Assembly (NCBI GenBank): GCA_015345905.1
Contig: JADDTR010000014.1
Span: forward strand, 124,001-188,000
Length of the DNA: 64,000 nt
DNA from: Aotearoamyces nothofagi
Lineage: Eukaryota; Ascomycota; Leotiomycetes; Leotiales; Tympanidaceae
Direction: 5' to 3'
The translations under genes and the position numbers were made by a program. Below the pieces are notes generated by a model that had not been told where the DNA came from, did no database searches, and worked only from the letters and a program-made list of their open reading frames with translations. How positions within the stretch are numbered: the first letter of the stretch is position 1; the number at the start of each line of letters is the position of its first letter. Shown in pieces: positions 54,749 to 64,000 of the stretch.

Positions 54749-57700
54749 TTAAATCTGCGCCTCCTCATCAAAGCCCTCCAGCCTAGTGGCTCGACTCGAG
54801 ACTCGCTCGGCCTCGTGCATCCTGCTGGAGTTACTGACTCCACTGGGGACCCGATTAACTCCAGCATCATTCGACCGAACAGATATGCCCCTACCCCGCC
54901 CGCTCGGCATCCTACTGACTTCATCTGTTTCGTGGATCGATAACATGCTGGGTGCTCCCGTCCCGCGTCTTCTTCTGCCAGACGCGCTCACACTACCCGT
55001 CTTGTGCATGCTCATTCCTGAGCTTATGTCGTTGCCACTGGCGGTGCTGCCTTGCGCTTTGCTGATGGGAATCTCGTGGAGGCTTCCGATAGTAATGCTG
55101 TCGCTGTCGTTATCTCGTGCCAAGTCCTTGCCTGGCTCATGCGAAGTAAGCGCTTCTACAGCGTTGGCTTCGGAAATTGCTGCTATTCCACCAAACTTGT
55201 CACCTTTAGCCTCTGAATCTTTATCCTTGGAGCTCGATATTGGGGATTCGAGACTATCTTTGCCCGGGGGACTGTCTTTAGGGACAGCTGGTTTCGAAGG
55301 AATAAGGCGTGCTGCTTCAGCCGCTTTAGCTGCTTTTGCTCGAGCAGCGGCAGCCTCTTCGTCGGTGATTGTGACATTATATGTCGGGTTTGCTGGGTTT
55401 CCTAACGCAGCAGCGCTACCTCCTGGCGGCTCGATTGGAATTTTTCGAATCGCTAGAACCAGAGCGCACGTGATTTTGGAATATCTTGCTGCACGGATGG
55501 TCTCTACTGTCCAGTTTGACTAATAGGAATGTTAAAATCGTAGTCGCAATCAGTTTAGAGAGCCATTTTGCAAGCATACCTTGTGTCGGACTTCTAATTG
55601 TAGCTGTAGTTTATCCATACTTCCTACCCCTATGCATCGGACCACGATGTCAGGATAGAAATCTCTGTTGTTCTCTGCTGCTCGTACGAACTTCTCCATT
55701 TCGCCGCGCAAAGATTCTATGTCCTCCATAGGAGTATCAAACGAGATGTACACTTCGATTCGTTCAAGCATAGCTTTACTTCGAGTGATATTACTAATCC
55801 ATAGAGTGTTGAGGACATTGTTAGGGATCTTTGATAGTCAGTCTCAGTGCATTACTGGAAGAGGCTCCAGAAAAGACGCCCCGGGGCACCTACTTGGACC
55901 GATTCCATATCGGTAACCCTTTTGAAACCGGTGTAGAGAAGGGATATCTGCTCAACCATTAAACGGTTCATTCCATCGGAACCGTATATATCGACGCGAT
56001 CGCCAATGTCGTATGGATGCTTGACAAATAGGAAAATGCATGATCCAAGGAACTCCTGAGATGTGATAGAGAAGATGAATGATAGCGATATTAGCGTCGA
56101 AGATGCTGTAGAAAGGATGCTGGAGAAGCCGCTGTCTAGAAAACAAACTAAATCCGAAATCAGCATGAGATCGTAGTAAGGGTCATACTGAGATATCTCA
56201 AAAAGGTGACGGGGCAATCTTCAGCGGCAACTGGCTGTAAATATATAAAAACCTCCAGCCAGTCTCGGCGAGAGGTTTCTATTCAACCACAGCCAGTGCC
56301 TCGGTGCCTCGTCCTTTCATCACCCCTGTACAAGACTAAATAAATATATCAACGTACTAAGAACAAATACACAAATAAGCAAGCAGACAACAGTGACAAC
56401 CTTATCAAGTGCCGCAATTGCCTGACTAACATCATGCATACTCTTCGCGATGGTTTTCCGGCTTGTCGCTATGTCTGCGACTCTGGTAATCATCTCGTCG
56501 AGAGTGATGTCTCCATTCCCATCGGTATCTAGCATGGTAAATGCTTCTTCTGCAACTTCGGCGGCACCAGGACCCAAAACCTCTTGGATATCGCTGAGGT
56601 ATAGAGCCTCTTGTTCTTCTATGACGAACGAAAACCAGAGCCGTCGTGACAATGCTTGTACAGATTTTTTCTTCTTGAGCGCCTCGATTACAATCGATTT
56701 TGCAGATCGTGGTGGCAGTGCCGTTTTCCCATTGAGCTCAGCCGCAATGTTTCCAAAGACAGTGTTGACCTTGTTTTGCAAGCGGGCAACGCTTGTGATG
56801 AAGTGGCCATGGTCCTGTTTCGATCCTCCAGCAGCAGCACGAGAGCGTTGGTCATCTCTTTTAACAATGGCTTCGATATTATTATGGATTATAGAGTCTT
56901 CCTCAATGAAATCCTCACCGTACATTGGGAAGAGAGCTCGAGATGCCTCAAATAGAAGTGAGAGAAGGTGAATATTGCGTTTTGATTCTTTAATCTTTTC
57001 GTCAAAGGAACGTGCGTGATAGTTGACACTAACAAGCTGGATGAAGATCTTTTCCACCATGAATATAATGACAGATACCAAGACAGCCGCAAGTATCTTC
57101 TTGACTGTGCTTGTCCAGCCCATGGGGGTGTTCCCTTCGGACGCGGTACTAAACAGTATTTCAAACAGCGCAAAAGAAATAGCAACCCAGCCAAGCATGG
57201 TGATGGGTTGCTCCAAATTTACCAGAATCCGGGAGTACTTCTTGGTATTAGCACTAATAGCACCAGCAAAGAACGCGAATGCATAGGGTAGAGCCTTTGA
57301 GACAAACTTCATTCCCCAAAATGTAAGCCAGACAATCTCGAACCAGGTAAAAAACCAGACCATACGAACTCCCCCAATCTTGGCCTTTGAGCCCGCCGAG
57401 GCGCCGATAACGACGAGGATCATCAACAGCAGAGCAACGGGCAAAATATAAATCGAGTAGCGTATTCCCAAGCCCATGTCGTACAGCTTCTGGTAAAATC
57501 TACCCATGGCGTTGAGCTGTATGTCCTTGCCATCGCTGCCGGCTTGGTGTTCGTCACCACCTTTCACGGCGCGCCGTTTCCCGCCGGGCTTATGAAACTT
57601 TACATCTTCCGTTGGTGTTGACTCCCCCGACGGCAGTGGCGGCGTACCCGCAGGAATGGCTTGGGCATCTGCCTTCTGCCGCGACGTCGTGTACGAAAAG

Positions 57701-57768
57701 GGGTGCGAATGAGTCGAGCGAGTCGAATGCGCGCTCGGGAAAGCGGTGAGGGGCAATCCAGTGGACAT
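54749..57768 (-). CDS. MscS-family mechanosensitive ion channel with EF-hand
   Basis: Four exons on the minus strand: 57768..56358, 56147..55894, 55828..55580 and 55519..54749, giving 894 residues. The N terminus is polar. Several membrane helices follow (YILPVALLLMILVVIG; MVWFFTWFEIVWLTFWG; ILAAVLVSVIIFMVEKIFI). An EF-hand loop DTDGNGDITLDE sits at about 414-425, then more helices and the MscS pore/beta domain (SQEFLGSCIFLFVKHPYDIGDRV), then the cytoplasmic domain with RGEMEKFVRAAENNRDF. This layout matches S. pombe Msy1/Msy2 and other fungal ER-type MscS channels that control calcium during hypo-osmotic shock. Intron 1 (210 bp) joins VFVL to ICFLDSGF. The C-terminal 250 residues are disordered. 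Start chosen at MSTGLPLTAF. Confidence 0.9.
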
Positions 57769-59186
57769 AGTTAATTGCTCAGGTCGACGGATCGCGCGCA
57801 CATTGAGGCGACAGAGACCTTTCTATCAGGCTTCACCCAGTTCCTTCCTCAGCACACAGCGAAAGAGCGCAGACAAATGCTTAAGACAAGAAAAGATGCA
57901 TGGCGATGGCGAAAACGAGGAGCAGGAAAAGATGGGGAAAATGTGCGTCGACGCATCACGACCAAGCTGTATACTCGGCGGAGTTCAACTGCGTCAGAAA
58001 TGGAGACGACTAACCACCGCGATCTAGTGCCTAAGCTATGCTAATCTGACTGAAGGAAATAATTAACAGATTTTAGGATCTTCGGTGCTGAGACTGCCGC
58101 CGGAGAGAGCTTAGCGGCGAGACCGTCGCCTGAAGCCGCGTTTTCCGGCTGAAAAGCATCGTGAAGACCCTCAAAAATTACGCGTCGTGGAGAATGACGT
58201 AAATTCAACGATATGTGCACGTGACTCGTCCGCAACACGTCCGCTCTTCTGGAATTCTGGAGAATGACGGCACGCTCTGTTTTACGAGCCCTGGGTTTCA
58301 CTCGACAACCCGTCCTTGAGTATCGGCACGTTGGAGCGGTGAGCTGAGCTGCGGTCTCTATAAGATGGGTATGAGGCTGATCCACCACACGCACGCCAAG
58401 ATTCTTGTTGATGCCAAAGACGTGCCCTCTAAACTACCCCAAATTGCATCAATTTGTCATGCTTTTCCTACTTACATGAGGATAACAGGAGCAAGCCAAA
58501 GATCCATGGATGTTCCAAGATAGCTGTAGCGGCCTAACCGTTGGGCGTTATTCAGATAAGTGTACGGTTGCACGACATGGCTCGCGAGTCATATAGATAT
58601 CTTCTCACGACCTCCGCACTCCTTCGGCCTGCATGCAACGTCTCTTCCTCTGCGAGAACTTGGTGAGCAATGCCGTGTTGCGTAGTACTGGTGAGTGATG
58701 AGCTGAAAAAATGTGCTCGCTGACCATATACGTGGGGAGGGCTGTCCCCAGGAGCGTGTGTGGTGTAATATTGTAATCGAAACGGTATAATTATTGTGGT
58801 TGAGAGATTAGGAATTTGTAAGTATTGGTTCAATGGATGTTGTTTTATGCGGAGCTGCTGTACGGATCCTGCGGGCGGCTTATGCATGATTGAGAGTCAG
58901 ATGACAACCTGGTGATGCACGTTAGACTTGCGGCGATATTGAAAGCAAACGATTTTAACGCCCCAAGCATGGTGATATTGAGGAGAGAAGAGCGAAACAC
59001 GATAGATGCGAGTAATAAATCAGTTTGTATTTATTTGTAAAGGTGTGGTGCTTCTGGTGTGACGCGAAGCCCATCTCCTCAAGCATGGCCAACTCCTCAG
59101 AACCATCCAATACTATGCAACAGAATAGAATCCCTGGGAATATAACTCCGCAACACAGTAATCAAACGTAATCATTTGAAAATCCT
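57769..59186. other. Intergenic region upstream of the MscS gene
   Basis: About 1.4 kb. Only short frames (for example 57775-58044 +, 58552-58887 -) without recognisable features; GGAGAATGACG occurs twice at about 58189 and 58259. No supported gene. Confidence 0.5.
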
Positions 59187-59875
59187 CTATCGAGTAAAAA
59201 GATCATTTTGCAGGGGTGCGTCACCACCAACAGCCGAGGTGGTTGCCACATTAATTCCATCCTTTTTGACCATCAAAGATGTTATAACGACGTTGGAGGG
59301 TTTCGGGGAGTTGACTGAAACGTTGTTTAGAACTGCGATACCACAATTTGGACAAGGTGTCAATATTGTGCCAGTTCCGCCGCAAGTCCTGCAGTCCTTG
59401 ACTCTATTGTGTGTCAGTACCATATTATCAACCAGTCGTTTGATATAGCACTGCGTCCACTCAAGGGGATCCACAAGCTCATATGCTATGCAATGGACTG
59501 AAGTTCTTTCCATGTAGTTATGATTTGAATTATATGATGTACGCATGGAAAGCCGGCGAATGAAGTGCTGGCTGAGAAGTCTCAATAATTCAAGATGAAA
59601 CCAGTCATCTTATCCTACTTGGACAGTGGCTTCGACAGTGGCATTCAATTAAATCAAAAAGATGATATTGTATATAACATGAACAAAGAATGCGGCATGT
59701 GGCCATCAGGATGGACGATTGGGTGTATGAAAGATTTATTGCCAAATTTGAGTACGTGATAGTAGTCATACCTTCGTGGTTGTCCAGCACATCGAGGACA
59801 TCTCTCAACCATCTTTCCACCAAGACAATGGTGATCTGAGTATTGAGAAAGAGGCTGACTGAACTTAAGAGGCAT
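59187..59875 (-). CDS. Possible small CxxC (zinc-ribbon-like) protein
   Basis: Not recognised. Two exons can be read on the minus strand, 59875..59772 and 59571..59187, which keep frame and give 162 residues. The intron (59572-59771) has GTATGA and TTCTCAG ends. Features: RCPRCAGQ near residue 26 and DCRTCGGTGTILTPCPNCG near residue 93, which together could bind one or two zinc ions in a manner like DnaJ or rubredoxin-type knuckles. No signal peptide or membrane segment. It could equally be a lineage-specific gene or a chance frame; the paired CxxC motifs and consistent splice phase are the only support. Confidence 0.4.
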
Positions 59876-61878
59876 TTTAAATAACCTTAAAGATATAACG
59901 GACACAAGAGGGCTCAAAGTGAACAATGGGCAGTTATGAGTATGTGGATTCAAAGGCTGTTATCTCTGGATGACATGAGCCCTTGAGGCTGGGACCTAGT
60001 GATAGTTATACACAAGCGCCGTTAGCCATGAGACGAAGTCATGGTAATCCTGTAGGATTGACCACCGAATGGAAGTAACATCTGTGATGCTGTGACTTCG
60101 GGATGAAAGTTATGCGTTAATATCTCCTAGTATGAAGGCTTTCACCGCTTATACGCGGTAGCCCGAGGATTGGTTGTTTCTGTGACCTCGTGATTGTTAG
60201 TAGATACTTTAATTGGCTGGCAAAGGACAACCACTGAGTACTGACATCGGAAGATGAGAGGGGGGAGTTATACACGATCTGCACTGATGTTCCAGGAACC
60301 GCGCAGCGAAGACGTCAAGAAGCGTCAGCCATTTCCATCGTCTCAGCTTGTGTCTAGTATTGAGCCACTATTTACCACCTGCAAGGTACGCGCGCTCTTG
60401 TCAGAGCCAGAAACGAGTGAGTCGGTAGCCGCGCAAAGCGCGAGACTATGAGCGAGCGAACATATACAGCCTATTCATACCTGTTAGACCCAATTGCAAT
60501 AAGCAAGGCTCTGCCAGATAACAAGTCGCAAGTTCTCAAAATACCCATGACAATCACCAGTCGTACACACCTATTTGTAAATTGAAACGTTTTGAACAAC
60601 GCGAAAAGCAGACGCAGCGTTCCGCCAACTGCATCATGCAGGTAGTCGAGTAATCCGTGTTCCTGTAGGCGGAGAGGATGGCAAGCTGCGTTATCTGAAC
60701 CTTTCAATTGGGACGCATATACTACAAGGGAGTCCAATATTTCCATGGGTTGACAATGGTATTGGTATGTGTCCCGATGAGGCGGAAATATCCCTCCACG
60801 TATGTATCATCTATCTCGTAATCGAACAAAGACATTGTTTTCATGACAGAATGCTTTAGCCCACACACCACGTAATGGACTCAAGGCAATGCCTATCTGT
60901 TGGAAAGTTGCCGACTGATTACTAGACATATACATTTCTGTAGAAGCTGTGAGGCTGCAAGGCAACAAGGGTGTCCACTGCCTGGCTGACTTTCCGGCTC
61001 CCTGTCTTCAGCTATGCCTTTTTGACCTCAATTAGCAATATACTTAATATTGGCAAACTTTGACTCTGGGGTGCTGCTTCGGGTGGATTGCTCTGATTAT
61101 ACTTGTTGGACGTTATCATGATATCCTCTCTTCCTTATTCCATATCTACCAAGCTCGGACAAGACGAGGAGGTTCTGCTAAGCATCTCGGCATGCGAACT
61201 ACTCGAAATTATGCAGTTAGCCGTCTGCCACGGTTTCAGCTTCGGGTTTGACCCGGTGGCCAAGTCTGTTTGATTTGCAAACCTCATGTTCATGCATGAG
61301 GTATCTATGGAAAGGAGCAAGCTGAGGTCATAGGACACTCCGGTGGATAAGCAGACCGTAGCTGAAAACCTCTCACTGATAATCGACATGACTTGTTTGT
61401 CCAATTCCTGTCGGTATAAAGCCTCTCGCCGATAATTGACAAGACATTTCTTTTCTATTAATATAAAAACCTCTCGCCGATAATCGACAGGACTCGCTTG
61501 CTGAATTCCTGTCGGTATAAAACCTCTCGCCGGTATAAAACCTGTCGCCGATAGTCTCTCGCCGACAGGACTCGCTTGTTGAATTCCTGTCGGTAGAAAA
61601 CCTGTCGCCGATAATCTCTCACCGATAATCGACAGGACCCGCTTGTTGAATTCCTGTCGGTAGAAAACCTGTCGCCGATAATCTCTCACCGATAATCGAC
61701 AGGACTCGCTTGTTGAATTCCTGTCGGTAGAAAACCTGTCGCCGATAATTGACAGCAACATTTCATTAATTTACAGATTTACGAGTAATTCACGGCATTT
61801 GTGATCTTTAGGTCTCCAGTATTGTATTTTACTAAGCAACTATCTCTCCCCGACCTTTTGGTCATCTCTGCCTTTAGT
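59876..61878. other. Intergenic region with minisatellite
   Basis: About 2 kb. 59.9-61.3 kb has only short frames and nothing recognised. 61385-61756 is a minisatellite directly beyond the 3' end of the acyl-CoA ligase gene. Confidence 0.5.
61385..61756. repeat. 67-bp minisatellite with internal inverted repeats
   Basis: At least five units keyed by GACAGGACTCGCTTGTTG starting at 61385 (diverged), 61486, 61564, 61631 and 61698; the last three are 67 bp apart and almost identical. Each unit has CCTGTCGG and CCGATAATCGACAGG arms that pair within and between units. A 208-codon minus-strand frame through it is a by-product of the unit length and not a gene. Confidence 0.9.
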
Positions 61879-63646
61879 CTAAGCAGAAGGACTTGCCTCC
61901 TCCGGAAACTCTACTTCAATCGAACGAAGATTGCGGCGTAGGATCTTCCCAGTCGGGTTCCTTGGGAGGGTTTCGACGAAGATGATATGATCGACTTGCT
62001 TGTATCCTGATAAGCGCAGCTTGAGGAACGCCTTGATCTCAGGCTCGCCGATCTCACTGCCCGGACGCTTCACAACGAACGCTCGAGGAACCTCACTTGC
62101 TTCGTCCTCAGTTGGGACACCAATGACCGCAGCGTCCATGATATCAAAGATTTCGAGAAGACTGGCTTCGATCTCGGCAGGGCTGACTTGCCAACCTCTC
62201 ACCTTGATCATATCCTTCTTTCGATCTGATACGTACCACTTTCCATTCTCGGTGTAGCCGATATCGCCAGTTCTCACCCACCCGTCATCGGTGAAGGCGT
62301 CAGAAGTTGCCTTGTCATTTCCGCGATAGCCTAGCATTGGGAACGGAGCCTTGGCTTGGATTTCACCTCTGAAACTCTCTCTGTCGACAATCTTTTCCTG
62401 CTCGTCAACCACTCTACATTAAGTTAGCACATCTCCAGTTGCAGGTTACAAATTAGATTGAATACCTCAAGTTGAATCCCTTCAACGGCCTGCCAATGCT
62501 ACCAGTATCATCTTTCTCACCGTACTGTGAGCCAGTGATCCAGCCACACTCGGTCATTCCATAGATCTGATTTATGCGAGCATCTGGGTGGAGGAATCGA
62601 TACAGTCGCTGCTGTACATGATTTCCCAGTGGTGCACCACCGACGAACACTTGGCGGAGTGTGCGTAGTGGATCATCTTTCAAGTAGGATAAATCAGGGA
62701 GAGACTGCACGATTGGTGGAACCAACAAAGTCTCCGTGATCTTGAATCGGGCGATAGCTTCGACAAAGGTCTTTGGCTCGTAGCGCGGCAAGATATAGAT
62801 CGGAGCACCTTGGTGGATTGGTGCGCCGTGTTGCACTGTTGCTACATACCCAGGAAACGGAGGCAAGCAGATTAGTCGAGATACCTATCAAATATTAGCT
62901 AATTCTAATCTAGAGGCTGCATCTTGTATCTATCTCACCTGATATGGCAGGCTTGTTTCCGTCTGCAACGAAGCCTGGGAGACAAGGTAAGCGTGCGGGA
63001 TCATAGCCGCCTTGGGCAGACCCGACGTTCCAGACGTGTTGATATAAGACGCGGCAATATTTGGTTCTTTGATAGCTTCCCAGGAGGATTTACCATGCTT
63101 AAGTAGCTCTCTCCATGATTGATGGCCGTCAGGGATCTTTTCCCCGTGGACGTCGAAAACGAAGACATTTGATCGGGGGATATCACACTTATCAGCAGCT
63201 GCGATAGCAGTTTCAAGTGTCTGGAGCTGCGATATCACAATCTTTGCATTACAAATCTCGAGGTGATGAGCCAACTCGGAGGAGGTAGAGGAAGGGTTGA
63301 CGCCTGTGAAAACGCCGCCAGCTGCAATAACGCCCAGATAAACTGGGGTATAAAAGATCTGCGGACGTTCAGCTTCAGTTCTACGAGCTGCTTGGCCAAC
63401 TTACGTCATTGAAGCTTATCAGACATACACAATCCCCTCGTTTCAAGTCATAGACAGGAAACCCACTGCAGAGCTGCTTGACAATCTTCTTGATCTGTCT
63501 AGCCGATAAGTTCCGGGAAGGATTTGTGGCATCGATGTAAAGCTTTGCTACGTCAGTATAGAGTCAAAGGGAAGAGCAACAATCTACAGTACCGGCTTGA
63601 ACTGATTGTATCCATTGTTCTGGAACACCCAGTTGATGTAGTCCAT
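61879..63646 (-). CDS. Acyl-CoA synthetase, 4-coumarate-CoA ligase-like
   Basis: ANL-superfamily ligase. Five exons on the minus strand: 63646..63593, 63542..63405, 63358..62939, 62884..62466 and 62413..61879, giving 521 residues. Motifs: P-loop INTSGTSGLPK (LTSGTTGxPK-like), YGMTECGW, the GWVRTGDIGY hinge block, SDRKKDMIKVRGWQVSPAE, and the catalytic-lysine motif PRNPTGKILRR. The pattern fits plant-type 4CL/luciferase-like ligases common in fungal secondary metabolism. It ends EEASPSA, without a PTS1. It is short at the N terminus compared with 4CL (about 550), so a further 5' exon is possible. Intron 1 needs a CAAAG acceptor to keep frame. It has no pathway partner within the window; substrate unknown. 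Confidence 0.85.
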
Positions 63647-64000
63647 CTTGAAACCTTTCAATGAGGATGGCTTTGATGGTTGAACACCTAGATGTCACAG
63701 TTGTCGAATGTTGTGTGTTTGTGTGTTGTGGGTTGTGGGTTGTGGAGGAGCTTGCAGATTTAGAGGGTTAGTCACGCAAGCATTCAACCCTCGAGGGTAC
63801 CAGATATGGAACTAGGTATTCTCAACTGGCAAATAAGACGATGAGAAGTCGATGTGAGTTCATCCCAACAAATAGTACATCCATTTGGATATCAATGAAT
63901 ATGTCTGACGAGATTATTACAGTGCAACTTGGAGTTATCTGAAATTTTATATCCTGTCCTTGGATTATACACCAGTGTGATACCAATCCCATCAAAGAAT
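63647..64000. promoter_or_regulatory. Upstream region of the acyl-CoA ligase
   Basis: About 350 bp to the window edge with a GTTGTGGGTT repeat near 63720-63745. No gene visible. Confidence 0.45.

Noticed and set aside
61135-61761. 208-codon minus-strand frame through the minisatellite
   Set aside because: Repetitive protein produced by repeat units; no start context or homology.
61879-63646. Acyl-CoA ligase as a second SidI
   Set aside because: It has 4CL-like motifs, no PTS signal and lies 11 kb away beyond the GC-rich island, with no GATA element seen nearby.

Overview
The window is chromosomal DNA of a filamentous ascomycete (Pezizomycotina). Most genes carry one to several short introns of about 50-100 bp with GTAAGT-like donors, and promoters are long. 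The gene set is typically fungal: Pol III RPC1, ISWI, a Mit1-type SHREC remodeller, eIF3i, a trifunctional C1-THF synthase and an MscS/EF-hand channel. I cannot place it more narrowly. All exon coordinates were read by eye from frame, splice signals and family conservation.

Left part (1-35 kb, moderate GC), housekeeping genes. In order: RNA polymerase III largest subunit (5' end cut by the window edge), a dysferlin-domain protein, a small membrane-anchored helical protein, the ISWI remodeller, a HAPSTR1/TAPR1-like protein, an AT-rich repeat-like block at about 14.06-14.95 kb, a HAD phosphatase, the mitochondrial rRNA methyltransferase MRM1, a Mit1-like PHD/chromo/SNF2 remodeller, a CCCH zinc-finger protein, eIF3i, C1-THF synthase and a small secreted protein.

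Middle part (about 36-54 kb, visibly GC-richer and full of simple repeats). It holds a very GC-rich gene of unknown function, a secreted type-B carboxylesterase, and three genes that together form an extracellular-type (fusarinine-class) hydroxamate siderophore module: sidA (ornithine N5-monooxygenase), sidI (mevalonyl-CoA ligase with a perfect PTS2) and sidF (hydroxyornithine acyltransferase). In the scheme known from Aspergillus, SidA hydroxylates ornithine, SidI activates mevalonate, and SidF joins an anhydromevalonyl group to hydroxyornithine in the peroxisome. SidH, the SidD NRPS and a transporter are not in the window. Exact copies of ATCWGATAA, the long GATA element bound by the iron repressor SreA/Urbs1-type factors, occur upstream of all three sid genes. 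This is the most informative regulatory signal in the window.

Right part (54.7-64 kb, AT-richer). It holds an MscS-type mechanosensitive channel with an EF-hand, a possible small CxxC protein, a 67-bp minisatellite built from inverted CCTGTCGG/CCGATAATCGACAGG segments, and a 4-coumarate-CoA-ligase-like acyl-CoA synthetase. I saw no tRNA, rRNA, CRISPR array or intact mobile element.
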